64,000 nt of DNA, taken from the NCBI GenBank assembly GCA_023374025.1, contig SIJG01000031.1:750618-814617 (forward strand), in the 5' to 3' direction. The translations under genes were made by a program, and so were the position numbers. The notes under the pieces were generated by a model. It was given only the letters and a program-made list of their open reading frames with translations. It was not told the origin of the DNA and did not search any database. This document shows, piece by piece, positions 9,722 through 20,814 of this stretch (positions are counted from its first letter, which is position 1; the number at the start of each line of letters is the position of its first letter). Source of the DNA: Heterodera schachtii. Lineage: Eukaryota; Nematoda; Chromadorea; Rhabditida; Heteroderidae.

Positions 9722-12345
9722 TCACAAATTGGCGCCTTTTTCGTTGTTTTGGCCGGCGGGCGGAGACAATGGCCTAAAATTTGAATTCGAACAATAATAT
9801 GAATCTCGCATTTTTGGGAGAAGATTTTGATTCACCCTAGCCAAGGCCAGAGCAAGCCAAAGCCAAGGACTAGCCTAAAGCTTAAGCCTAAGAAATTGTT
9901 CGAGTTGCCATGACACAAAAAAAGGTCGTCGCTGCTCACCCACCCAATGCAGTCTGGACCACGCAATTAAACCCGGACATTGTGCAAATTGTTCAAAATG
10001 TTGTGGTTCCGCTGCTGCTGGTGCTGAACCGCCTCCGTCTCCCCAAAAACAACAATATTCGATGATGATAAACTTCGCTTTTTCAGCAGCCAACCATTCG
10101 TTTTTTCACATTCTTTACATTTGTTCTTTCCACAATTGCCTTCATTTTGCATTGTCAACTTTTCTTGGGTCGTTTCGTTCACCACTTCAAATTGTTCCAT
10201 TGATGAGGCCGAATCCAACAAAATTTCAATGTTGTAGCAGGCAGAAGTGGTGGTGGTGGCACGACGGAATGCCTGATGAGAATAAAAATATGTATAATAT
10301 ATACATATTCTAATTATCCCCCAACCTCCATTAATCCCCTATAATATATACATTATACAATAATTTTTGATAAATTGGAACAAAAAATTGTCACTTGAAA
10401 TAGCAAATTCGAAAACATTGTCAAGGAAATCCAGGTTTTTTCATGTTTGCCTGGGCCTGGGTTTTTCCCATATTGTATCTCGATTTCCTGGACAAAATTC
10501 AGATATATGAAAAACGGTGCCGAAAAATGGCCAGGTCCAGCTCTAGTGTTCACCAAGGGGAATAATAAGCCATTTTTTCGAAAAAGCTTTCATTTGTCGA
10601 GACCATAAATTTTTATGGGCGGGGGGGGGGGAATAACGGAAAAGTACCCCCTTTTGGGGCAGCACCAACAATCACGAACTAAGAAGATGGACGACCTCCT
10701 TGAACTTGTTGACCAATTCTTGTCCCTTTGATGCATAAGTGCTTGAGAATCGGCAACGCAAATGCTTCGGTTGGCCATCGGTTGTCGGCGTGTTCAACCA
10801 TTTGGACAACGATTCGCCAGCAGTTGCACATGGCCCATCAAAAGCAATTGGAGTGGGGAACAGACGATAGGAACTGATCGACTTCAGCTGCGGGAGATCA
10901 GTGAGAATTGTCGGGGAAACGAAACGACGCAAATTGTTCAAATTTGCAGGCGAATAAAATGCCAAATGACGAATGCTTGGCGCAAAAATGGGCCAAATGT
11001 CCCGGGACATTACATCCCAAATCGCTGTTCCAGTGGACGCTTGCAATGTCAGTTTGGTGCCCCTTCGGTCAAAGATTTGCTTGTTGGAACGCAGAAATTC
11101 GATGACAGTTGGGTCGATGTATCTGCGCAAAAGGGGGCAACATAAATGAGTGGCACTTTTACAGTTTAGGGTGGCACAACGATTAGTTTAGGTGGCATGA
11201 TTTAAAACTTGGGTTGGTCGGGACCGGGACCAAAACACGGACCGGTTTTGACCGGGACAGGAAATTACCGGGTTTCCCAGCCAAAAAGTCCCTGGTTTTC
11301 AACCCGAAAAGTCCCGGTCCCGGTTTTGCCCAAAATTCCCGGTCCCGACCAACCAACCCTATTTAAAACAGAAAACCAACAATTCTCTCCTGGTTTTATG
11401 TGTTTATAGGAGGTTTTCGCGGTCGCTGAACCCGAATTTGGCGCATTTGTTTCAACCAATTTCGAACTCCCCGAATTCGAGCAAAAATTCGAAAATTTTT
11501 GATTTGACTTTGTTTAAATTTGAGTCGGCGGGGTTCGAAATCAGTCGAACATAAAATCGTGTTCAATGCCCCCAGAAATTATGTTGAATTACTCAATCTG
11601 AAGGAAATTGAAGCGCATTTTGTTGGGCAGCTCGTGCAATGGAAATCGCATGTATCTGCATCTGCCACCGATCATCACGTAAAAATGAGGCTCTCCTTCG
11701 TCAACGAAACTTTGTCCATAAAATCCTCGATCGCAATTTTTCTTGTAAATTTTGAAAGTTTTCCAAATGGTCAATTCGGGTTGGCAGTCGAAATGCGTGT
11801 CCACCAACACATCGAAACGGGGCGAAATCGGAGCAAATTTAAGACAAAGTTGAGGACGACGAAAGAATGGCAGAATATCCATCCAAACGTCGTTGCAAAT
11901 CCAACTGAAATGCATAACATTAAATGATGGAATCACCGACGGTAGCCTCCCCCCTCTTAAAAAATAAAATTTTTTTTTTCTTGATCGAAGGACCGGAGAA
12001 TCCAATTCTGACATCCATTTTGAAGCGTATGATATTTATTTGCCATAATTTATTTGGCGGCAGTGTTTTATAATGTTTGGTTGGATTTTTCTCAATTCTA
12101 TCCGTGCCAATAACCACTTCCATAAAAAAAGTTTCCCGCATTCTTTTCTCGAAAAAGAATTTCAAAATTTTTTTTCCAAAAAAGTGGGGGGTACCGGTAC
12201 CATTCGGCACTATTACCCAAAATCTGAGCACTCACATTTTCTTCCGTCCTCCAAATGGTGTCACAAAAGAAGCGGACGACGACGATTGCTGTTGATTTTC
12301 AACGGCGGACAAAAGTTTTTGCTTTTTCTGGGCAGGCGGTTCCAT
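9722..12345 (-). CDS. F-box-like family protein, subfamily 2 (late stop in exon 4)
   Basis: Minus-strand exons are 12236-12345, 11593-11904, 10696-11122, 9944-10272 and 9722-9773, and all junction phases agree. Exon 1 begins MEPPAQKKQKLLS, followed by a Gln/Ser run. Exon 2 has the F-box-like segment (WICNDVWMDILPFFRRPQL). Exon 3 starts YIDPTVIEFLRSNKQIF, with IWPIFAPSIRHLAF, SPTILTDLPQL and LSKWLNTPTTDGQPKHL. Exon 4 has FEVVNETTQEKLT and a Lys/Cys-rich segment. A TAA in frame at 9967-9969 ends translation about 8 codons before the exon 4 donor, so exon 5 would not be read: about 384 residues instead of about 409. The homologous copy at 26.5-29.5 kb lacks this stop. F-box proteins recruit substrates to SCF ubiquitin ligases; that role is inferred from the family only. 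A MITE sits in intron 2. Confidence 0.65.
11209..11361. mobile_element. hAT-like MITE in intron 2, TSD TTTAAAAC
   Basis: Starts TTGGGTTGGTCGGGACCGGG (first bases drifted from TAGGG) and ends CCCGACCAACCAACCCTA. TTTAAAAC flanks both sides (11201-11208, 11362-11369). The same insertion is present in segmental copy 2 at 28328-28488, so it predates the duplication. Confidence 0.75.
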
Positions 12346-12517
12346 TAAAATTTCGTCTTAAAAAATAAAAACCAATTAAAACAAATTAGTGAGACATATA
12401 AGAGAGTTGCGGTAATACTGCCGATAGTCCCCCCCCGCCATTTGTAGAAAATTTTTCTGTTTTAAAAAGTCGTGAAACGGTTTATGAGGGTTTTCAGGGT
12501 CGCTGATCACGAATCTG

Positions 12518-13001
12518 GGTAATACAGGAGAATCTGGGCTCCACCCAAAAACTTTTTTCTTTCTATTATGAAAAGACTAACCCTGGGGTTTTTGGGGCTT
12601 CTGATCACGAATATGATATTAGATTTGCAAAAATCATTGATTCTTTCATTCATTTTGAAAATCTTAGATTTTTGAAATTTGTCAATATGGTCAAATGTTG
12701 CACCCTTTTTCTAATGAAGCAAACATATATGAGCAGCACTTTTTATTAGCCAATGAGATGACAATAGAACAATCACACAAAACTTATACAAAACACTTAC
12801 TACCCTGCCAATAATCAATTTTTAGGAACATTTGACCATATTGACAAAATTTCGAAAATCTATGATTTTCAAAATCAATGATTTTTGCAAATCTGATATC
12901 ATATTCGTGACCAGAAGCCCCGAAAACCCCCGGGTTAATCTTTTTATAACAGAAACAAAAAAAATTTTTTTTGGGTGGAGCCCAGATCCTCCAGTATTAC
13001 C
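12518..13001. mobile_element. GG...CC fold-back MITE, TSD CGAATCTG
   Basis: The left arm starts GGTAATACAGGAGAATCTGG and the right arm ends with the complement of GGTAATACTGGAGGATCTGG. CGAATCTG flanks both sides (12510-12517, 13002-13009). The arms continue with GGGCTCCACCC and the GATCACGAATATGATAT repeat and pair over much of the 484 bp. Copy 2 is at 29651-30125. Confidence 0.8.
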
Positions 13002-13131
13002 CGAATCTGACATTCATTTTGTTAATCCATTTTTAATCCAAGACCTGAATTGGGGGAAAACCGAAAATTCCAATTTTCAATAGTGACAAACCATTGCAAA
13101 ATCAAAAATGGTCATTCAGTATAGATACGAA

Positions 13132-13488
13132 GGCGCTAGTTAAAAAGCGATCTTTTTTTCAATTTTTTTGCACTTTTTTGGTCTAATTTTTTTTCAATTT
13201 TTTTTTACACACAATGATCAATACCCGGGGGTTTTCGAGGTCGCTGACCAATATGGCATCCATTTCGTCTAATTCAGGAGCCCGGCCCGAACTTGAACAA
13301 AAAGACTTTTTGTTTGAATTTGGGTTCGGGGTTCGGAATAGGACAAAATAATTGTCATAATCGTGATCAGCGACCTCGAAAACCCCTGTGTACTTGGTTT
13401 CAGGACTTTTTAAACCGAAAAAAAATTTGAAAAAAATTAGACCAAAAAAGTGCAAAAAATTTTTCAAAAAGACCGTTTTAATAGCGCC
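13132..13488. mobile_element. GG...CC fold-back MITE, TSD GATACGAA
   Basis: Starts GGCGCTAGTTAAAAAGCG and ends CGTTTTAATAGCGCC, flanked by GATACGAA (13124-13131, 13489-13496). The interior pairs GGTCTAATTTTTTTTC with its complement and includes an inverted pair of the GGTCGCTGA/TCAGCGACC repeat. Copy 2 is at 30255-30604. Confidence 0.8.
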
Positions 13489-14066
13489 GATACGAAAATA
13501 AGAATTTTGAAAATTTGGTATTTCCGAGTTTCAAAATTAATGTTTGCTTCGGGGAAGAAATTCTCGGAGCGGATCCAATTTCAACCAAAAAATTTTTTTG
13601 GAAAATCTATTTGATGGCCCAGCAGAGCAAAAACTCACAAAACCACTTTTTTAGATTTTCTTAGGTGTTGAAAAGATTGTAAGTCAAAAAAATTTGAGGC
13701 AAAGCGTTTAAAATGGTTCAACTGTGGAAAAAGAACAGAATGTGGGCACAATTTTCATAAATATAAAAAACCTAACTCTAGCCAAGGCATCTGGCCGAAT
13801 ACCAAAGGGTTACATACCTATATACTTTATACATACACATTATTAACTCATACAAATATACCTATATATTATTCCACATACAAACCGAATTGGCAGCATA
13901 CAACACAATAAATACTACACATATGTGGTAACATATACAGGAAATGAATGAATGAACACATCAAAAATGGGGGACACAAATATCACATGACAGACATTTA
14001 AATATGAAATTCTTCGTCCATTATTATCGAATGCCATCGCCGTCCGTCGCGTTCATTCATTGCGCA

Positions 14067-15105
14067 TCACCACGTTGTGTAATGTTCTCCTCCCGACGGC
14101 ACTGTCGATGACGCCCTTGTCTGCGCACTTCCTCCTTCAATTGTTGCTGTTGATGGCGATGATTTCGATGGCACTGTTGCTGTTGATGGCGATGATTGCG
14201 ATGGCACTGTTGCTGTTGATGGCGATGGTCCAGTTGAGCGTAAGCTCTCCGGTATCAGACTCCGCCACGAGAACGGCTGCTTCATCTTCGCTGTTGGCAT
14301 CTTGGACATCATTCCGCTCGGCACCGCCGTGATCGCACCACCACCGCTTCGTCCTCCACGACCATGGCCATGTCCAGCAGTTGAGGGCGGCGGCCAGTCC
14401 ATCATCGAATCCGTTGGTCCCTGCCGCGATTTGTAGTAACTGCTTGGCACTGATGTCGAAAGCTTATCGTTGTCCTGCTGGCCGGCACGGCGTTTACGGC
14501 ACAAACAGCAAATCATAACAATGGCACACACAACAACGAGGCTGAAAAGGGGAGGGGGAAATGGGAGAATGATTGCGATTGATGATGGCATTGGCAAAAG
14601 AAAAGCGCCGTGGAAAACTCACGCGAGCAAAACTGAGACGCCAATGATGATCCAAAGCTTAACACTGAGACCAGCAATTTCATTTGTCGAAGTCTTCTCA
14701 TCGGCGGTTGGTTTCTTGGTCTTAACGCGTGGCGCACTGAAAAATGGGAAAATCAGAAAATTCTTAGAAAGAAATTGAGACGGCTCTATTGCATTTTTCC
14801 CGACCTTAAAAAATTGCACGGGAAATAAAATTAAAGAAATTCAAAAACCCAGTTTTTTCACACTGTGTTGTAACTTTTTTGAAACCTGGAAAAAACCATA
14901 TGTTGAACTTATAGATCAACCAAATTTTTGTCATGATTTTTATGGTTCATTTAATTTTTAGGTCGTGAAAATTTTAAGGTCGTGGAAAATGCAATAGAAA
15001 ATCCGCCGTTTGGGCTGTGCTTTTTGTTTACCCGTGGCAACAGTTGAAAATGATCAGAGTAATGAACAACAGACGGAGGGCATTTTGAAGGAGAGTGGAG
15101 GACAT
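14067..15105 (-). CDS. Short secreted-leader, single-pass membrane protein, unknown function
   Basis: Three minus-strand exons, 15032-15105, 14623-14736 and 14067-14541, all join in phase (220 residues). Exon 1 codes a typical signal peptide (MSSTLLQNALRLLFITLIIF, then NCCHG). Exon 2 gives a short lumenal segment (APRVKTKKPTADEK) and the start of a transmembrane helix. Exon 3 completes the helix (about residues 48-72), followed by a Cys/Arg stop-transfer (CCLCRKRR). The tail is Ser/Pro/Thr-rich with a GHGHGRGGRSGGG stretch and three near-copies of a 10-residue unit (SPSTATVPSQ), ending HYTTW. This suggests a type I membrane protein with a tiny ectodomain and a tail of about 145 residues. I do not recognise the family. 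The last exon alone is duplicated at 31184-31629. Confidence 0.75.
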
Positions 15106-15514
15106 AGTAGCAGAAATGTGAATGAATGTTAATGCATAAAAATGGGGGAGGCGAAGGCGCTTTTATAGCGGAGAAAAAATGGATTTAGCAAAAGCAAATT
15201 TTGAAAAATTTATTACGGATTAAATTTATTTGTTCGAATTCAGGTCCCGGGGTTCGTAATGGGTCGAAATATATCTATGTCATATTCATGATTGGCGAGT
15301 CTGAAAACCTCGGAAAACATGTTTTAGTTTGTTTTTCGAAAAGAAAAAAAAATTTGCGAAAAATGGGGGAGGATAAAGAAAGTTTTGTATAAAAGGACAA
15401 TTTTTCACGAATGCGAATCATTCGCCCAATAAATTTGCTATTCAATCCTTTTTATTCCCCGCCATTTTCTGCCCAAATTTTCGTCATCGCCGCCGCTAAT
15501 AACAACGTAATTCA
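15106..15514. other. Intergenic between divergent genes
   Basis: This is the shared upstream region of the minus-strand TM-protein gene and the plus-strand polyQ gene. It contains one arm of the dispersed repeat (TTCGAATTCAGGTCCCGGGG, about 15235-15330). No core promoter motif is convincing. Confidence 0.5.
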
Positions 15515-17238
15515 ATGTCTTCGTCAACAAATGATGATGGATCCCAAAACAACGCCAACCCCAACAACACGCATTCGCCTGCTGGTCGTTCATGCAACTC
15601 GCACACCATGGCCATTCTGACGCCGATCAAAGGACAACCGACGGAACAATCGCAGCAGCAGCACAACCACCAGCAGCAACAGCAACAGCCGCAACAACAA
15701 CAACCGACGCAACACGTGCAGCCCATCCAGCGGGAAGACATCGCAACACAGACGGACCAACAATCGGCGGATGAAGAAGCGGCGACAACACCAGCACTAT
15801 TAGCAGCAGCGGTGAAGCAGGCGCAACATCAGCCGAAGCAGCAACAGCAACCGCCGCCACAAGCGACCACCACCAATTCGACAACACCGCAACCACCGTC
15901 AACGCCAACAGTGGAGAAGAGCAAAAACAACAACAACAAACGGTAGAGTTTTGGTGCCATTGGACGGGGAGGGGGAGAGGATGCCGTGATGATAATGTCA
16001 TTTTTAGACGTCCCAAATTGTTTTCTGCAGATTTTAACCCCAGGAAACCCTAAGCGACATTTTTAGCAATTTTTTTTCTAAAGATTTCAGAGTTTTGGCC
16101 CTCCTCACTTTGAATTCGTGGCATTCTCTCACTTTTTTGAGAAAACAGAAATGACGGCAAAAAATTTCACCTGCTTTTCAGCAGTGATCCAAATGTGATG
16201 GTGGACGACCAGCAGCAGCAACAACAGCACAATCAGCAGCAGATGGTGCCGACGCCGACTCCACAGCAAAACAACGGACAAACGGTGCGCAAAGTCAAAT
16301 CGGCGAAGGATCTGCGCCCTGATGAAGCGCTGCAACTTGAGCTGACCGATGCGTTGGTGGTGAAGGCCAAACAACGACAACAGCAGAACAACAACGGCAA
16401 CAACAACGACGACGACGGGACCGGCAACGGACATGGCGGAGGCCTTCGCAGGCAAAAAAAAAACCAAATCAATTGTCACCCTCCCCCATTTTCCCCTCTT
16501 TTTCAGGTCAATTTCGGTGATCGGTGACAATTGGTTGTCCTACGATTGGGTTGAAAGCGATCAGCCGGTGGACCAAATTGAGTAAAATTCATTCATTTCA
16601 AATTGTTTGGCACTTCTTAATGCTTTTCCCTCTGTTTAAGCATTCAGCAAGAGCAGCCGATCATCGACGATCCCAACAACAACGTCAACGCGGATGAGGA
16701 GGGATTGGTTGACCAAATCAGCAGCGCGGTCGCTTCACTGTCCACAATCAACCTTGGCCCTGTGTACACCGCTGTTGGCAACGGGTGGGACTTCTTTGCG
16801 GACCTGTGGCAGTATCGGGTGAGCCAAATTTGACGGATGAGTGTACGATTTAATGGATTTCCCCCTCCTTTTTAGCTCTTCCGCTTCGCCTTCATCCTTT
16901 TGTGCATCTACTTTGGCATGGGCTTCATGGAACGGTTGGCTGTCGCGATGATCGCCGCATGCGTCCGCTGGGCTTGGCCACCGGTGCACTTCATGCTCGG
17001 CTCGTCACGGGGAACGCTGTTCTATTTGACGGACTGGTTCGCATGGATGGACGACTTTTTGTCAAGTTGGGTGTGCGACATGGCCAACAGGTACGGTGTG
17101 GTGGGGATGTGCATACAGTACCCCTAACTTTATCCCCATTTTAGATACTGTCATCAATACGGTGTGATGTGCGACAGTCAGTGTTCCTTTGTCGGCCGGA
17201 CGCAGCGCGCAGCTTTCTTCACCGGACATCGCTTCTGA
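15515..17238 (+). CDS. PolyQ/N-rich multi-exon membrane protein, unknown function
   Basis: Six exons, 15515-15942, 16182-16451, 16507-16581, 16641-16818, 16876-17090 and 17145-17238, join in phase to give 419 residues. Residues 1-230 are low complexity: Gln, Asn and Pro runs, then a Lys-rich stretch (VRKVKSAKDLRPDEALQLEL). A folded-looking segment follows (SVIGDNWLSYDWVESDQP) and an acidic linker. The C-terminal 130 residues hold a hydrophobic helix (FAFILLCIYFGMGFMERL, with AVAMIAACV), a Trp-rich stretch (WAWPPVHFML, YLTDWFAWMDDFLSSW) and a Cys-containing tail ending AAFFTGHRF. Intron 2 uses a GC donor (AG|GCAAAA). The start is the first ATG after in-frame stops. I do not recognise the family; one or two membrane segments are likely. 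Neither neighbour suggests a function. Confidence 0.75.
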
Positions 17239-18034
17239 TGGATGATACGCGAGATGAAAAGAATTTTGATAACGATTTTTGATGGCGACATTGATGTGTA
17301 TGTATTGTATATTCTGTCTATTATGATTTTGCTGTTTGAGTACGTACGTGTATATTGTATATGCACTTTATTGTATTTTGTATCCGTAGGGCATAATATT
17401 CAATTCCAATTTTAACGCCTAATTTTGTATACCATGTTGTTGTGATGCGTTTGTTCATAAACTTTGTGAAATTATATCTACTCAATTTTATCAGTAGGAT
17501 TATAAAATATTGTTTAGCGTTTTTTGTTATTTTTTCATGACTATGGATCGGATTTTTAAGGGTGAAAAAATCGCAAAAATTATCCACCAAGTTTCAAAAA
17601 ATTTGATCAAGTTTGAAAAAAAGTTATGGACGAAAAAAAAATTTTTTTTTTACTATTTTTGGTCATAACTTTTTAGAAAAGCAATAAAATTTTCTTGCAT
17701 TTGACAGGTAGATAGAGAACATTAAGGGCTATCGAATGATATCAAGAATATTAAGGGCGAACATCCAAAATAAGGATTTCTAAGGGCCATAAAACGCTTC
17801 GAACAAAAAATGTGTGTTTTCGTGCATTTCTCGTCGAGTTAAAGCAGCAGAAAAAATAAGTAAAACTTAAGATCGGACCGGTCGGTTTTTTTCGGTTTTG
17901 GACAGAAAAAACTGACCGAGAAATTTTTGAGTTTTACGGGTTTTTTCGAACCGACCACCCTCTTGTCGGTTTCTTTTTAGTCGAATTTTTGGAGATTTTT
18001 CGTGACTTAAATTCCCAGCCCTATTCATGGCACA

Positions 18035-18132
18035 TACCGTCTTTTCTCTATCTCAAATTATCTCCCCCTTTTGAAGTAGGTTGAAAATAGGTAATAGATC
18101 CGGGCATATACCTAATTAGGGAAAATACTGTA
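18035..18132. mobile_element. TA-flanked palindromic MITE upstream of F-box gene
   Basis: Ends TACCGTCTTTTCTC and, complementary and drifted, GGGAAAATACTGTA; C-rich and G-rich inner parts as in its relatives. It replaces the GGTAATCC-type sequence found at the same place upstream of the copies at 23.0 and 57.6 kb. Confidence 0.6.
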
Positions 18133-18174
18133 AACAAAAAGATACAAAAACTTCATCAATTCCCTTTTCATGAC

Positions 18175-18182
18175 TATAAAAA
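18175..18182 (+). promoter_or_regulatory. Probable TATA box, F-box-like gene
   Basis: TATAAAAA inside the block TTTTCATGACTATAAAAATG, 129 nt upstream of the ATG at 18304. The same block lies 145 nt (22893), 130 nt (57484) and about 129 nt (39762, minus) upstream of three other copies, while surrounding intergenic DNA is not conserved. Its role is inferred from position and conservation. Confidence 0.5.
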
Positions 18183-18303
18183 TGTTTGTTTTTTCGCTTT
18201 GCCACGCATTTGAAAATTTTTTCTTTTAACGCAATCATTCTTCAATTATTCTTCCCTTTGTGACATCATTTGGAATTCGGCAAATTGTGCTAATTCCCAA
18301 AAA

Positions 18304-19618
18304 ATGAACCGACAGTAATAAATTTTTGAAAAGTCACACAAATTCGTCAATTATTTGACTAAACTTTTTTCGGACAATTTTAGTTGGGTGTGTAATGACG
18401 TTTGGATGGACATTTTGCCCTGTTTTGACCGTCCTCAACTCGGCCTCAAATTGGCACTTCTTTCGCCACGTTTCAATTTGCTGGTGGACAAACATTTCGA
18501 TGGCAAAAGAGAATTGACAATTTGGAGACCAATCGAAATTCGCAAGAACAAAGAAGGACCAGAACTGAAACTGTATGTGTTGTTCGATGACGGATTTGCG
18601 GAAGAATTTCCATTGCCCGACCATCCGTTGCCCAGCAAAATTCATTTTCATTTCCTTCAGATTGAGTAATTAAAATCAGAGAGCTATGACAATAAAAGCA
18701 TTCTTTCCATTTCACAGTTACATCGATCACTCCGTCATCGCTTTTCTTCGTTCCAATCACCAAATTTTCGACAAAAGAGGCACCGATTTACAATTGTGTA
18801 TTCCTCACGCAGATACCACGGATGGTCAACGGATTTGGGACATTTTTGTCCGTGAAATTTGGCCAATTTTTTCGCTAAACATTCGCCACTTGGGCTTTTA
18901 CGATGGTGATGATTTGGAAAATTTGTGTCTTCTCATTTCACCGACAATTCTCACCGATCTGCTGAATCTGAATTCAATCGATTCATTTGGTCGGTTGCCC
19001 GAGGCGATTGGCGATGATTTTGATGTGCCAAATGCAACAATTTCTGCTGGCCAAGCATTGTCCAAATGGTTGCACTCTCCGAGAAAAGATGGCCAACCGA
19101 AGCGATTGCGTTGCGAAGATTACAACGAACAAGTGGACTTCTGGGTCAACAATTTCAAGGAGGTGTGGCCGTAATCTCGACAAATCATTGATTTTTCTTT
19201 TCCAAATTGTTTAGCAATTTCTTCGTGCCACCATTTCTTCGGTTAGTTACGAAATTCATTTTACTGTTCATGCGCCATCAATGCCAAGGGAGCCGTTTGA
19301 ATTAGTGAACGAATGGACAAAGGAAAAGCTGACATTGGCCAAACCAAATGAATTGGTCAACAATTGGATTATGAAACGACGCAAAATTGGGGAGACGGCA
19401 GCGGTCCATTGGGAAGATGAAAATTGTAACAACAACAATTGCAACACTGCGTTATTTTGGCTTTTCAGTACCACTAATTGCATTGGGTGAGCAATAAATA
19501 AAAACGGGATTTGTTTTTATACATATCCAATTTTGAGATTTGCGTTTAATTTAGGCCATTGTCTCCGCCACCGGAAGAAGAAGCCGGACAAAGCATCACA
19601 AAAAGGCGAAATGAGTGA
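18304..19618 (+). CDS. F-box-like family protein, subfamily 1 (intact)
   Basis: Five exons, 18304-18314, 18384-18665, 18718-19162, 19215-19486 and 19555-19618, join in phase to 357 residues. The 11-nt first exon codes MNRH; I chose this start because the same ATG and donor recur in every subfamily-1 copy. Residues 5-45 form an F-box-like segment (WVCNDVWMDILPCFDRPQLG, then ALLSPRFNLLVDKHF). The middle block (from about 98) begins YIDHSVIAFLRSNHQIF and has IWDIFVREIWPIF, SPTILTDLLNLNSI and ALSKWLHSPRKDGQPK. The C-terminal block starts FLRATISSVSYEIHF and contains FELVNEWTKEKLTL and KRRKIGETAAVHW. The tail is SPPPEEEAGQSITKRRNE. Family role, if F-box: substrate adaptor of an SCF ubiquitin ligase; substrate unknown. 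It has a conserved upstream TATA block and no lesions. It heads a run of three plus-strand family loci. Confidence 0.8.
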
Positions 19619-19746
19619 CGGACAAAACAACAAAAACAATGATCAGCGGAAGAAATGAATTAATTGAGAAGAATGACCGACCGATCATAATTCATCAATG
19701 TTAAAAATGTATGTATTTATGAAGAAAAACCTCTCAAATATATGTA

Positions 19747-19752
19747 AATAAA
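19747..19752 (+). promoter_or_regulatory. Probable poly(A) signal
   Basis: AATAAA in the conserved 3' block (GTAAATAAATTGGATGTATAAA) 129 nt after the stop of the F-box-like gene. The same block follows the copy at 57.6-59.3 kb, with AATAAA at 59466. Confidence 0.45.
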
Positions 19753-19971
19753 TTGGATGTATAAAATGGCAAAAAATGTACGAAACACAAAAATTTTGAG
19801 ATTTGCACAATGCGTTTTTCAAGTGCGCAAAAAACATTTTAGGCATTTGCCTAAAAAAGAAAGGATTCATCAAATACATTTCTCACGTTTATCTTCCGTA
19901 ATAAATCCATCCGTTTTCACTTCTGTGGAGGACGGAAAAAGAAAATGGCAATCTCTGACAAATTTGGAAAT

Positions 19972-20113
19972 TACCGTACTTCCTCGAATAGAACCCCAGT
20001 GGTTTTATTGTTCAACCCCCCTCAAAAGGGGGTTATAATAGAGAGTGGGGGTATAATCGAGGGTGGGGTTCTATTCGAGGGGGGGGGGGAGTTATAATCG
20101 AGGAAGTACGGTA
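19972..20113. mobile_element. TA-flanked palindromic MITE
   Basis: Ends TACCGTACTTCCTCGAATAG and its complement (CGAGGAAGTACGGTA). The interior has alternating C-runs and G-runs that pair (GAACCCC with GGGGTTC). 142 bp with flanking TA. Confidence 0.7.
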
Positions 20114-20814
20114 ATCATCATAAAAATTAGTATAAAAATGCCTTTTTACTTCTCTTTCTCCTCATACCATTCATTCATTCGTACATTTCCGGTCATTTTG
20201 TTGCTGCAAATCTTCAGAAATTCTGTATGTTTATTAATTTTGTTTATTTTTTAATGACATTTCGCATTTCTTTTAACTCAAAATATGGCCAGAATTGTGA
20301 GATTAAAATTTCAAAACCAATTTTGAATTAAAAGATTAGCTTTTTGGATGTTAAAACTTTACATTTGTATATTCACTAGGCTACCTTTGATCCTTTCATT
20401 GCTTTTCACTTATCTTGGAAAATCATGAAGAATGGGGGTCCCATATAAAAACATGAACATTGAGCTTTTCGGGAGTGCTGATCAGTGAACACGAATATGA
20501 TATCAATTTCGACCAATTTCGAACCTCGGATACGAACTCGAACAAAAGAACATTTGAACTGGTTTAGACAATTAAGTTGGGTTTTTGTGAAACATGAGTT
20601 TTCGACTTTTGTTCGAATACGGGTTTTTGGGTTTGATAATTCATACATTTCCCCAATTGATTTTTCAGTTCCTGTGCCGTGACATTTGTGTTGTTGGTCG
20701 GCTGTGCCATCCTTTTTTGGGTCTTTTTTGGCCATGTCAAAAAACGACGCCCTCAGAAAATAAAATAAAACAAAAATTTTTGAAAATTTCGAAAAAATCC
20801 TTTTATTTTTTCAG

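Larger units (their letters stand above)
12346..14066. other. Intergenic with MITEs, no gene seen
   Basis: Apart from the two delimited elements (12518-13001 and 13132-13488), this holds two or three arms of the GATCACGAATCTGG repeat and an AT-rich stretch with TATA and ATAC words at 13790-13940. It is nearly identical to 29481-31183. I see no supported exon. Confidence 0.6.
9722..14512. repeat. Segmental duplication, copy 1
   Basis: This stretch matches 26650-31629 in the same orientation, offset by about 17.1 kb. It holds a subfamily-2 F-box-like gene, three MITEs and the last exon of a TM-protein gene. Outside the F-box exons the copies differ mainly in homopolymer length plus rare substitutions. 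Copy 2 has two extra blocks near its left end (about 26712-26826 and 26867-26965). Copy 1 continues beyond 14512 into the intact TM gene, so copy 1 looks like the source at that edge. Confidence 0.85.
17239..18303. other. Intergenic; 5' flank of F-box-like gene
   Basis: 17239-17520 is AT-rich 3' flank of the polyQ gene. 17540-17830 holds a copy of the recurrent module (CATAACTTTTTAGAAAAGC and GGCTATCGAATGATATCAA). 17875-18000 is rich in CGGTTTTTTTCGG. A TA-flanked MITE is at 18035-18132 and the conserved F-box promoter block at about 18130-18303. No other gene is seen. Confidence 0.5.
19619..20814. other. Intergenic, 3' flank and repeats
   Basis: It contains the 3' untranslated block of the preceding gene, a TA-flanked MITE (19972-20113) and one GATCAGTGAACACGAATATG repeat with its partner arm (about 20470-20660). 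ATGTCAAAAAACGACGCCC at 20734-20752 resembles the start of other F-box-like proteins and might be exon 1 of the next locus, but I see no GT donor after it. Confidence 0.45.

Noticed and set aside
14060..14332. Plus-strand open frame rich in Met and Leu (and its copy at 31177)
   Set aside because: It is antisense to the Ser/Pro repeat exon of the membrane-protein gene, which has consistent splice sites; the plus-strand frame has none.
15496..16016. Minus-strand frames rich in Cys, Val and Ala opposite the polyQ gene
   Set aside because: They are complements of CAG/CAA repeats; the plus-strand six-exon model explains the region.
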